A stretch of DNA of 64,000 nucleotides from Rhizobium lentis (lineage in GTDB: Bacteria > Pseudomonadota > Alphaproteobacteria > Rhizobiales > Rhizobiaceae): positions 62,001-126,000 of the forward strand of contig NZ_JACHBD010000005.1 of NCBI RefSeq assembly GCF_014200175.1, in the 5' to 3' direction. Each line of letters begins with the position of its first letter. Positions within the stretch are counted from its first letter, which is position 1. Below are positions 28,241 to 37,700 of this stretch, piece by piece. Position numbers and translations under genes: made by a program. Under the pieces are notes generated by a model. That model was not told where the DNA came from. It was given only the letters and a program-made list of their open reading frames with translations, and did not search any database.

Positions 28241-28830
28241 TGGTTTCCTATCATGATGACAGCATAGCGCGTCGGTGCCGTTGTGAAAGGGGCATGAGCG
28301 GGCGAACGGTTTTGGCGCTTTCGTCGGACATCAGGACAGGATGCCAGTCAATTTGCCGGCGGCGTTGCGATGCGTGGACCTCGAAGTGCAGGCGGCCCGG
28401 ATCTGTTCGGGACATGAGGCACGTAAAATCGGAGATCGTTCTCGCGCGCCGGCAACCTCGTTTTACGCGTCGAAGCATTGTTATTAGCATGTCGCACTTC
28501 TAACCAGCTTTGGAGAATCTACGCCAAGTGCAACATGGGCGTGTGCAGGGTAGGGGGTCAGCCGCATTCACGCAAATGCGCCATGAAGGTTTGCCGTAAA
28601 TGATGAGCTTAGGACGACTCGTCCTCTCCTTCTGTTATGATTTTTTCACATTAATTGTAGCGGCGGTCGCTGCTTGTTCGCCGCCAAGACTCTGGGCGAG
28701 AGACAGGGGACCTGCATCCAACTTGGTCCGATGATCAAGACGGAGTTAACGATCGATCTGTTCTCAATGGGGCCCACCAAAGGCACGCTGCAAGCTGGCG
28801 CTAATCGCGGGCCATTGATTGGGTGATAGC
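28241..28830. other. 590-bp region without recognised genes
   Basis: Short open frames here (longest about 79 codons, 28251-28490 minus strand) are Arg-rich, lack ribosome-binding sites and match nothing I know. GCGGCG and CGCCGC can pair as a weak hairpin around 28661-28690, possibly ending the export operon on the minus strand. Nothing else is seen. Confidence 0.5.
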
Positions 28831-31008
28831 TCAAATTCCGCTTTCGCGAATGATGACGCCGGCGACCTTCCGCCATATCTGCCCGGCAATCGATGCTGGG
28901 CGCGCTTCGATGACAGCAATCCCCGACATCAGGTGCTGGAGGGACGAGGGCTCCGCCACCTCCAGCGTAACGCGGTAGAGCGAAACCTCAGGAACCAGTG
29001 TCGCGTTCGCCCCTTGACGCGTTGCGATCGCGCCGCCATGAAGGGAGGCAAGTTCCCCGTCCGGCAATGTTTCTATGGCGGCGCCGTCGATGGTGATGAC
29101 GCGTGCCTTGAGCCGAGGCGAGGCAAGATCAGCAGGAACAAAAGAGCCCTCGCCGCCAACCTCGATACGCTGGAGATCGGCCTCCATTACATAGGCCCGG
29201 ACGCGGGCAGCCTTTGCGTCGGCAATTAGTCCGACGGATTCACCGACCTTGAGCCACTCGCCGACCGCCAGCGGATCGGCAAGCTGCACGACGGTTCCCG
29301 ACACCTGTGCCCGAATGACGAGCCGGCCCCTCTCCACCTCGGCTGCAGCAAGCTCCGCCTTGGCTCCTTCTAATTCACGTTCCAAAAGCTGTGCATCGGA
29401 GCGCAGCGTCGGGTCCTGTGCTGCGGCCCGGATACGCATCACAAGATCATCGACATGCAGTCTCGCCTTCTTGAATTTGAACTCGATCTCGGGCGAGGCA
29501 AATTCGATCAACGGTTCATCCCTCTCCACCCGATCGCCGACCTTCACATGGATGACCGAGACACGCCCCGCCACCTGGGTGAACAGTTCGACTTGCGTGG
29601 CAGCGGCGAGCAGCGCCGGCGCATGAACCGAGCCCCGCCAGGGGACGACCAGCGTGACGAGAATGCCGGCAAAGATCGTGAAGGTGAGAACAGTTCTGGC
29701 GTTTAGCGGGCGGCTGCGGCGCCGTTTCCCCCAGTCGATCAGTTCCCGAACGATCGGACGTGCGGTGAACCACCACAGCTCCACTGCGAACAGCAGGATG
29801 CCGAGCGCCTTGAAGAACATGTGGTAGACGACCAGCGCGATGCCGAGGAACAGAAAAAATCGGTAGAGCCATGTCGAAAACGCGTAGACGAGAAGGATGC
29901 GGCGCATGCCCCGGGACCAGGGCTCGGGAGGCGGAGCGCGGAAATCGAACAGCATTTCCCGGAGCTTGTGGCGCGCGAGCGCGAAGGAGCGCTCCTGCAA
30001 ATTTGGCACGTCGATCAAGTCCGAGAACAGGTAATAGCCATCGAACCTCATGAAGGGTGACATGTTGATAAACACCGTCAGTACCCATGCGGTCGTCGCC
30101 CATACCAACACAACGCTGCGAAAGGCGCCGTCGGGAAGGAAGCTCCACAACAGCAAGGCATAGGCCGCAAGGCAACACTCGGCCGCCACGCCGGCACAGC
30201 CGATCGCAAGCCGCTTCCGCCGGTCCTTGAGCCGCCAGGCCGCGCTAGTGTCGGTATAGAGGACAGGGGCCATGACCAGCAACGCGACCCCCATGCTTGG
30301 AACGCGACACCCGTAGCGCTTCGCCGTAAGTCCATGGCCAAGCTCGTGAAGGACCTTGGAGAAAAGCAGCGCCGCACCCGCCAAAGCCGCGCCTTCCAGC
30401 GAAAAGAACCAGGGGAACGACACTTTGAATGTGTCCCACTGCCGCAGCGCCAGGTATAGGCCAGTCAGCCCGACAAGGACGGTGGTTGTTAGAAAGCCGT
30501 AACTGTAGACCCATTCCAGCCTCCGCAGCAGGATCCCGAGAATCCGGTCCGGCCGCAGGAGCGGAATGCGAATGAATAGATAGTGGTGGATCAGCCAGGT
30601 GAGCCAACCATGCTGTCCGGCAGCCTTGCGCTCCAGAAGACGCCGTGTTGCCTCGGGCCTGGCTTCGCGCAACAGATGAGCATTGGAAAGGAAGCGGAAA
30701 AATTGCTCTATATCGGTCTTTTCCGGCCTCAGCGTCGTGTCGCGGCCGATCTGATCAGCGATCTCCTGCATGTCTCCGAGACGCCACCGGCACAGTACTT
30801 CGAATTCCAGCCAGCCGATGCGATAAAAGCGATTGGCAGCCGGATCGTAGAGCGTCCAGCTCGGCGCCCCGCCTCTCAGCCGTCCAGCCCTCTCCAGAAC
30901 AAGCTCATCGCGCAATGGCGGAAGATCAGCCGATGCGCGCGCGGCGATGTTTTCAGGTATAGGAGGCGCGGGCGATGCGCCCGCAGCGAGGCTCAGAACC
31001 CCAGCCAT
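28831..31008 (-). CDS. M50 (site-2-type) metalloprotease fused to a HlyD adaptor domain
   Basis: 725 residues in four parts. Residues ~35-115 resemble a PqqD/RRE-like winged helix (LYDPAANRFYRIGWLEFEVL, later EKTDIEQFFRFL). Residues ~165-440 are polytopic, with the zinc site HELGH (221-225) and NMSPFMRFDG, an exact NxxPxxxxDG second M50 motif. A further helix starts near 455, and residues ~475-700 form a HlyD lipoyl/coiled-coil/barrel region (VAGRVSVIHVKVGDRV). The start lies inside the preceding gene (16-bp overlap). M50 enzymes cut within or at the membrane. A role in processing or exporting the giant adhesin encoded upstream is inferred from operon position. Confidence 0.8.
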   Translation of the reverse strand: MAGVLSLAAGASPAPPIPENIAARASADLPPLRDELVLERAGRLRGGAPSWTLYDPAANRFYRIGWLEFEVLCRWRLGDMQEIADQIGRDTTLRPEKTDIEQFFRFLSNAHLLREARPEATRRLLERKAAGQHGWLTWLIHHYLFIRIPLLRPDRILGILLRRLEWVYSYGFLTTTVLVGLTGLYLALRQWDTFKVSFPWFFSLEGAALAGAALLFSKVLHELGHGLTAKRYGCRVPSMGVALLVMAPVLYTDTSAAWRLKDRRKRLAIGCAGVAAECCLAAYALLLWSFLPDGAFRSVVLVWATTAWVLTVFINMSPFMRFDGYYLFSDLIDVPNLQERSFALARHKLREMLFDFRAPPPEPWSRGMRRILLVYAFSTWLYRFFLFLGIALVVYHMFFKALGILLFAVELWWFTARPIVRELIDWGKRRRSRPLNARTVLTFTIFAGILVTLVVPWRGSVHAPALLAAATQVELFTQVAGRVSVIHVKVGDRVERDEPLIEFASPEIEFKFKKARLHVDDLVMRIRAAAQDPTLRSDAQLLERELEGAKAELAAAEVERGRLVIRAQVSGTVVQLADPLAVGEWLKVGESVGLIADAKAARVRAYVMEADLQRIEVGGEGSFVPADLASPRLKARVITIDGAAIETLPDGELASLHGGAIATRQGANATLVPEVSLYRVTLEVAEPSSLQHLMSGIAVIEARPASIAGQIWRKVAGVIIRESGI

Positions 31009-32327
31009 TGGCGCGCCGCCGATATCGGCCGTCGGAATATCGCATAGGCTAGCGGCACTCGCTCGCCATAGAGCTTCGCCGTTCCCTTAAGTCCGATCCG
31101 CGGCAATTGTTCGTGCTCTGCAAACTGCGCCTTAACGCGATAGGCAAGTACCCCGTCAGGACCTTGCTGGGCCTTGTAAGAGACGGAGGTTAGAACGGCA
31201 TCCAGCGGCCGCCCGGGCTCGATGTTCAGGAACAGCCAGACTGGTCCGCCGACTTCAAGGTCGATCGCGTCTGCCACCGGAAGACGCGCATCAACCTCGA
31301 CTCTGCTCGGATCGGCAATCAGCATCATGCGCTCGCCGATGGCAACAGGCCGGCCAATCCAGTCGTTCGGATCGTCATAGACCGCTATTCCGGAACGCGG
31401 CGCCTTGATATCGGTCTGGCCGAGCTGCTCCGTCAAATAAGCGACCTCGGCCATCTGCTGATCCAGCTTGCCTTGCAGCACCGGCAATGAGGCACGGACC
31501 TTCTGGTCCACCACTGCGAATTGTTTTGCCTGGCGCAGCTCGGCTTCTGCCGCCTCCTTGGCGCGGGTCGCCACCTCAAGCTGGTTGCGCAGCTTTCTCG
31601 GGTCGAGCGTAATGAGGGTCTGCCCTTCCGCTATGGTTTGGTTCGGCTTCGCAAGGATATTCTCAACGACGCCGTCGAGGGGCGCGCGGATCATGAATGG
31701 TTCACGCGGAGCAATCTCGGCCTGCGCAAGCACGGATTGACGAACCGGCACGAAGGCAGAGGCGAAGAGAACTGCGAGCATGAGTACGAAGGCTATCCTG
31801 CGCCTGCCCTTTCCCGAGCCCGTTATCCTCTCCCGAAAGCCCCTGCCTTTAAGCTGCGCCCTCCAAGCGTGACCGTAAGCGTCAGCTATCACTTCTAGGA
31901 GATTCCGCTCTCCCTCATTCAGCGGAGTCTCGCGCGCCAGGACAAGCGCGCCGAGCGGACGTCCAAGTGGGACCCATACCAGATACGGTGGCAGCCACTC
32001 CGCCCACTCGACTGCGATCCTGGGATCGACGTCGGCGGAAACGACTTCGTGTATGCCTTCAAGGCCCTGCGCCTCCAGTTGAGAGCAAAGCCCGCTCGCC
32101 CAGACGAGGTAGGGTGCATATGGATCCGGAATCGCAACGCCTGATACTGCGATGACGCGCCCTGCCGGAGCCGAGCGCCACAGCAATGCCTGTCGGTAGC
32201 GCACGACCGCGAGCGTTTCATTCACCATGACGAAGGACAGTTCGTCATCGCCTGCCGCACGCGCCCGCTTTTCCAGGTGAATAAGGGCCGTGAGGCGCAG
32301 GAGTTCGCGATTGGGAATGTTGCTCAT
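30993..32327 (-). CDS. HlyD-family adaptor with N-terminal GAF-like domain
   Basis: 444 residues. Residues 1-165 are cytoplasmic and GAF-like (LVWVPLGRPLGALVLARETP, then LLEVIADAYGHAW). One membrane helix follows (RRIAFVLMLAVLFASAFV, about 182-200), then a periplasmic adaptor with a split lipoyl domain (IRAPLDGVVENILAKPNQTI) and a coiled coil with LRNQLEVATRAKEAAEAEL. The ATG at 32327 overlaps the previous stop by 4 bp. The adaptor should link the inner-membrane component to the TolC-like channel; the GAF-like part suggests ligand-controlled assembly, which is inference. Confidence 0.8.
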   Translation of the reverse strand: MSNIPNRELLRLTALIHLEKRARAAGDDELSFVMVNETLAVVRYRQALLWRSAPAGRVIAVSGVAIPDPYAPYLVWASGLCSQLEAQGLEGIHEVVSADVDPRIAVEWAEWLPPYLVWVPLGRPLGALVLARETPLNEGERNLLEVIADAYGHAWRAQLKGRGFRERITGSGKGRRRIAFVLMLAVLFASAFVPVRQSVLAQAEIAPREPFMIRAPLDGVVENILAKPNQTIAEGQTLITLDPRKLRNQLEVATRAKEAAEAELRQAKQFAVVDQKVRASLPVLQGKLDQQMAEVAYLTEQLGQTDIKAPRSGIAVYDDPNDWIGRPVAIGERMMLIADPSRVEVDARLPVADAIDLEVGGPVWLFLNIEPGRPLDAVLTSVSYKAQQGPDGVLAYRVKAQFAEHEQLPRIGLKGTAKLYGERVPLAYAIFRRPISAARQWLGF

Positions 32328-33126
32328 CGGACGGACGATTCCGGGGGCGCGATGAGGGCGAGGCCGCTCATGCCGGGAATGAGTTCCGGAAAGTCGCCGT
32401 CGATGCGTGCATAGATCTTGATCGACTGGCTGACCGGATCGATGCGCGCCCCCGTCCTGGTAACGACCGCGGGAAAATCGCGATTGAGCTCGTCGATGCG
32501 CACGGCGAACGTCGCGCCGGGTTTCAGCCAGGAGAGCCAACGTGACGGCGCAAGCAGCTCCACTTCGAGATCGTGGTCACTGACGATATCCAGCATGGGC
32601 TCGCCGGCCGAAACGTATTGGTACCGACGAATCTTCAGCTCGGCGATCCGACCGGAAAACGGGGCCACGATATTGCAGCGCGAGACATCCGCCGCGGCAG
32701 CACTGTATTCAGCTTTGGCGGCGAGCACCTCGATCTCGGCAAGGTCGACATCGACCTTGCCGGTCGCTCCCTTCTTATCGAGCACTGTGAGCGCTGCCAC
32801 CTTTCGCTCGCCGCGGCGGACCTGGGCATCGGCGAGCGAGAGCTTGGCTTCGTAGGTCGCGCAGTCGATGGCAGCAATCTCGTCCCCTTGCCGAAAGGAC
32901 TCGCCTTCGCGGAACGGCAAAGCTACGACCTTCCAGCGACCTCGCTGGAGAGCAGCGTGGCGCTGCGTGAGACCAGCTGCGCGCGAATACCTGCCCCCTC
33001 CGCCGTCTGAGCCATCGCGGGATCTGTTCCGGCGGGCAGGGCGATCAACAATGATATTGCAGCCCGCGGCAGAAACTTGCGTGCAAGTCCCATGTCAACA
33101 GCCCAACGGCTCGCTCTCATCTTCAT
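32324..33126 (-). pseudogene. HlyD/RND-type periplasmic adaptor, frameshifted near its N-terminus
   Basis: Two frames together make one adaptor. The first (33126 to a TAG at 32923-32925) encodes a signal-like N-terminus (FLPRAAISLLIALPAG) and ends LLSSEVAG. The second continues KVVALPFREGESFRQGD and runs to 32324. Adding one base in the GGAAGG run (32929-32934) gives EVAGKVVALPFREGES, the expected lipoyl half-motif, so a single-base loss is evident. The joined protein would have about 267 residues. As written, the downstream part could only be made from an internal start. This may be true decay or a sequencing error. The start overlaps the TolC-like stop by 4 bp. Confidence 0.8.
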
Positions 33127-34697
33127 GAGCCACTCTTCTTCGCCGGCGCCGAGGCGACGGCCGCGCCGTCGATCTTGACGGGTGCGGATGTGGGGGAACT
33201 GAAGTCAGGAACTTCGATCCTGGCGCTCCGCCGTTCGGATTCCCGCTGGCGGAGGGCCGCAACCAGGGCGTCGAGATTGGTCGTGGAGATGCCGTCGGGG
33301 AGAGCATCCAGACCGAGGGTCACGTAAATATACGCATCCGCGTTCTGCAGGTCGGCATAAGCACGATTGCGTGCCAGGTCCGAGAGCGTAGCATTGGCCC
33401 GCTCAAATATGCGATCGAGGTCGGATGCTGTTTCGGCTTCCGCCGTCTCGGCCGCAACGGTCGCAATACGGCGGTTGACCTCGGCCAAAGTGCGCGCATT
33501 GTGATAGTTTTTGCGGGCGATCTGGTATTGCTGGGCGGCGATTTGGACCTGCGCGAGCACGGACGTCGTCATTGCGAACCTGCGCGTTTCAGCAATTTGA
33601 GCCTGCGATTCATTCAGTCGCTTCACGTCCGGCAGGGTTGCCAGGCGCAACAGATTCGCCGTCACGCGGGCGCTCGCCTCGGCCCAGTTATTGAAAAGAA
33701 GATAGCTGTTGCTGTCGTAGTTGAGCGAACCGAGCAACGTGACGCCGGGGACCAGCTTCAGCAGCGACTTACGCCCTTCCTGCTGAACGACCCGGGTATT
33801 GTAGCCTTCCTCATGGAGTTCCGGCCGGTTCACCAGGGCCACCCGCTCCATCTCGTCGATGGTTAGCCGCACGGGCGCAGGTGCGGGCATGTCCTTGGGT
33901 ATGACCAGCTTATATTCGATGCCCGGACGCAGCCCCATCAACTGCGCGAGCTGGATCTTGGCGATTGTGAGATTGTCATCGACACCTTCCAGCTCCTGGA
34001 TCAGTTCGATGAGCGAACGCTGGTAGCGCAGCGCGGCAAGCGGATCCTGGGCGCGAGCCGTTTCCAGGTCGCGCGATGAAACCAGCGCCCGCCGCGCCTC
34101 ACTGATGATCGGCCGCAGGCGCGGACGTAGCCGCTCGGCGGCTACCGCGGTCCAATAAGTCGACCGGACCTGCTGAAAGATGTTGTTGATGACTCGCCGC
34201 CGCTGCTCGTTGGCGATTTCGACGCGATCGGCCTGCTGCTTCGCCTGCAGATAGCTTAAACCGAAATCGACAATATTCCAGGATAGAGTAAGGTCGGCGA
34301 ACTCGCGCCGACGGTCGACGGAGACGTTCTGGAAATTGGACGGGTTGATAGCGCCGCTCTGGTAGCTGGCGCTTGAACTCACCAGCTCGCGGTCGCGCGC
34401 CACATAGCCGGCATTGGCGGTGAGGTTGGGCAGCATGTCGAGCTTCGTCAGATCGAGCTGCCGGTCCTGCATGGCCGCATTGAAGATCTGCAGGCGGTGG
34501 TCGAGATTGTAGGCGACGGCCCGAGCCTGGGCTTCTTCCAGCGATATCGGGCCTGTCGGGGCGGGGCTGCTATTTTCCACCGCCGCAAGATCCTTCGATG
34601 CGCGAGCGATGTTCTCATTCAGCGTGAATGGCTCAGGTTTGACGATGCAGGCGCTCAGGCCTACGCACAATAAGATCGCTGACAATCGTAGCAGCAT
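33123..34697 (-). CDS. TolC-like outer-membrane channel, lipoprotein type
   Basis: 524 residues. The N-terminus MLLRLSAILLCVGLSAC has a lipobox LSAC with Cys17, so the protein should be lipid-anchored in the outer membrane, as in OprM/NodT-type channels. Two halves of long helical repeats follow, typical of outer-membrane factors (for example ANEQRRRVINNIFQQVRSTY and ALVNRPELHEEGYN). I chose the ATG at 34697, which gives a clean lipoprotein signal; the upstream extension overlaps nothing useful. It lies 43 bp after the adhesin stop and before the adaptors, so it is the exit channel of this export set. Confidence 0.85.
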   Translation of the reverse strand: MLLRLSAILLCVGLSACIVKPEPFTLNENIARASKDLAAVENSSPAPTGPISLEEAQARAVAYNLDHRLQIFNAAMQDRQLDLTKLDMLPNLTANAGYVARDRELVSSSASYQSGAINPSNFQNVSVDRRREFADLTLSWNIVDFGLSYLQAKQQADRVEIANEQRRRVINNIFQQVRSTYWTAVAAERLRPRLRPIISEARRALVSSRDLETARAQDPLAALRYQRSLIELIQELEGVDDNLTIAKIQLAQLMGLRPGIEYKLVIPKDMPAPAPVRLTIDEMERVALVNRPELHEEGYNTRVVQQEGRKSLLKLVPGVTLLGSLNYDSNSYLLFNNWAEASARVTANLLRLATLPDVKRLNESQAQIAETRRFAMTTSVLAQVQIAAQQYQIARKNYHNARTLAEVNRRIATVAAETAEAETASDLDRIFERANATLSDLARNRAYADLQNADAYIYVTLGLDALPDGISTTNLDALVAALRQRESERRSARIEVPDFSSPTSAPVKIDGAAVASAPAKKSGS

Positions 34698-34740
34698 TGG
34701 TGCATCCCCGCTCGAATTCTGGATTATTGCCGCCACTTGA

Positions 34741-37700
34741 TCATCGGTCGCCACTCCCTTCCGCAGCCAATGATTCAATGAAGCGTGCCGCTTGAATCAT
34801 CTGACCGGCGGGGCCGAGCGCTAGCAGCAGATTACTTAACGAAATGTTGTCTGTTCCACCTTCCGCGCCGGTTTCAGGGGCGGCGAGTGAAATCCGCGGC
34901 AGGAGTTGATCGGCGACGACGTGACCCGGAAGCTGTATATCGCCGCTGTGATCGTCTTCGATCGGAGCGTCTTTCTGCTCCGGCTCAGAGGCGTTGTCAG
35001 GTGTTGTCTCGCCGGCGTCATCAACCGCCTTGGCGGGCTTGGTCGCCTTTTCCGGATGCGGAAGCTTGGCGGCACCCGCATCGAAGCTCTTCTTGACGTC
35101 GCGCAGCACGTTGATGGTAAGCACGGATTCCGCCTCGTTGCCCTCGGCGTCGCGGGCAACAACACGCACCGTGTAGACACCTGGCTTCACGGCGTCGTCC
35201 GGTATGGCGGTGACACTTTGTGTGTGCGCATCGAAGGTGATCCAGGAGGGTAGCGGCAAGTCGCGGCCGAGTCGGGCCTCATAGAAGAGCGTTTCCCGGT
35301 CCAATCCATATTGCTGGAACGACATCTGCTGCGTGATCGGCTGCCATGTCACCGCATAGCGATGGATAGGGCGGCCCTCGAGATGGCCCATGTCGCCGTA
35401 GGAGCGCTCGTCAGTGTCATGGATATCCCATTGCAGGGCACCGTCGTGATGATCTTCTTCCCCACGCTCGGAGTCAGGCAGGTTGATGACGCTGGGATCG
35501 CTCGCGGGCGGCCGGGTCACTGTAATATCCACCACATGGCTCGCCGTGCCCGGCTGGGCACCGTCTCCCGAGACGCCGTTCAGATGATCATCGAGCGCGA
35601 CACTCAACTGGTCCGAACCTTCGAAAGTGCGGTCCGCCACATAGGAAAGGGTCGCAAGCGCCGCTTTGATCGCATCGCGCGTGCCGGAGATCGTGAGTGT
35701 CGCTCCACTGCCCTCGCCGACGATGCCGCCGGTCGGGTCGGCAATCGTGATCACGCCGTGTCCCACGCTCAGGGTGACGGTGAAGGCATCGGTCGCTCCG
35801 GTTGCCGAGAGGTCGATCAGGTCGTCGATGCTGATTGCCGGTGCGTGGCCTGAACCTCCGCGGCCGTCGAAGACCACAGGTGCATCCGGCATCGTGGAGA
35901 TACTGTCCGGCCCGGAAACCGTGGGGGTGTCGTTGCGGGGCTCGATTTTGATGCCCATGGTGGCGGGCGTCGAGTATTCCGCGCCATCGCCGAGCTGATA
36001 TTGGAAGCTGGCATAGACCGTGCCGTTTCCATCCGGCGCCGGGCGATAGGTGAGCTTGCCTGCCGCGATGTCAGATAGGCTGACAGTCGCACCGGCGGTC
36101 AGCGCCTCCCCATTGCGATAGAGCGTGCCCTTGGTTGGCACCTCGACAATCCTGACGTCCTCGACCAAATCGCCCGCATCAGCATCGGTTGAGGCGAAGT
36201 CGTCCGGCGTGAGAATTATGACGCCGTCCTCGGCACCGGCTATCAGGTGGTTCGGGTCGACGATGACCGGCGCGTCATTGGAACCGGAGATGATGATGGT
36301 CAGCGTTGCCGTGGACGCGTCGCCATCGCCATCAGTGATCGTGTAGGTGAACTCCTCCGTTAGCGTCTCGCTCGGGCGCAGCTGGTCGACGGCGGGATTG
36401 GCATTGTCGAGCACATAGGAATAGCTGCCATCCGGGTTGAGCGTCAGGTTGCCATAGTTGCCGCTGACAGGGGTTCCGATCGGCTGTGCGTCTCCGCCGA
36501 AGCTCAGACCGGTCACCGTGCCGCCGTCAGCACCGAGGCGATCGGCTACGTCACCCGGACCGGTGCCGCTCACCACGTTGCCGGTGACCGAGCTGGTGTT
36601 CTCGGCGATTGTGCTGATGTCGTTGGCCGCTGCCGGCACGTCATCGATGATGCGCACCGTCAGAATACCCGTGCTATTGTCGCCGCCCGCATCCGTGACT
36701 GTCAAAGCGATCTGATCGAAGCTCTCCGTCCCGGATGGCTGGCTCTGTGAGGCCTTTATGACATAGCTGTAACTCAGCGCTCCCGCGGTGGGCACTGCGC
36801 CCGCACCGCTGCCTGTCGTAAAGCCGGTCAGCGTCAGAGTGCCTTCCCCGGTGTCGATCGTTATCGGGGCCGAACCCAGCGCCTGCAGCTCGGTGAGCGT
36901 CACCGTCCGGCCGCCAACGGTAACGGACGCAAGTCCGTCCGGCGATGCGATATCGATCGTGCCGGTGGTTGTCTCGCTCGCGTCCGCCGTGTCGGTCAAG
37001 CCGTGCTCGTCGACCTCGGCCTCGCCCGCCGCGCCGCCATTGGCGTCGATCGAGGCTATGGCCGGTGAGCCATCCGTATTGCCGTGTACCGTGACCGTCA
37101 GCGTCGCTGTCGAGGTCTCACCGTCGCTGTCGACGATCGTGTAACTGACGGTCTCGCTTAGCGTGCCGCCGGCCTTCAGCTTGTTGACCGCCGGGTTGGT
37201 GTTGTCGAGCTGATAGATATAGCTGCCGTCGGCGTTCAGCGTCAGCGAGCCGTAGGCAGTCGCAAACGACAAGCCCACAGGATGTCCTGTGCCGCCGAAG
37301 CTCACCGCCGTTACGACATTACCGCTCGCCGGAGGACCGTCGGCGCCAAAATCGTCCGCCACGTCCTGCGGGCCTGCTCCCGTCACAACATTGCCGCTCA
37401 CGGTCGCAGACGCCGCATCTTCGGTGATCTCGGCCGTGTCGTTGCGCCCCGTCGGCGCGTCATCAACAATGCGCACGGTCAACGTGCCGTTCGCAGTTGT
37501 GCCGCCCTCGTCGGTTATCGCAAGCGCAATCGCGTCGAGGCTTTCTGTCGCCGATGGTTGATCCTGCGCAGCCTTCAGTTCGTAGCTATACTGAATTGTG
37601 CCGCCGATCGGAATGCTGCCGTTCGTCGCCGTCACCGTGAATCCAATTAGGGTCAGTGTTCCCTCACCAGTATCGATCGTGATCGGCGTGGAACCGAGCC

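Noticed and set aside
28251..28490. Minus-strand open frame of 79 codons
   Set aside because: Arg-rich composition, no ribosome-binding site and no recognisable relative.
30993..32540. Longer form of the GAF-HlyD protein starting at 32540
   Set aside because: The extra 71 residues are Arg/His-rich out-of-frame translation of the upstream adaptor gene; the ATG at 32327 overlaps its stop by 4 bp as elsewhere in the operon.
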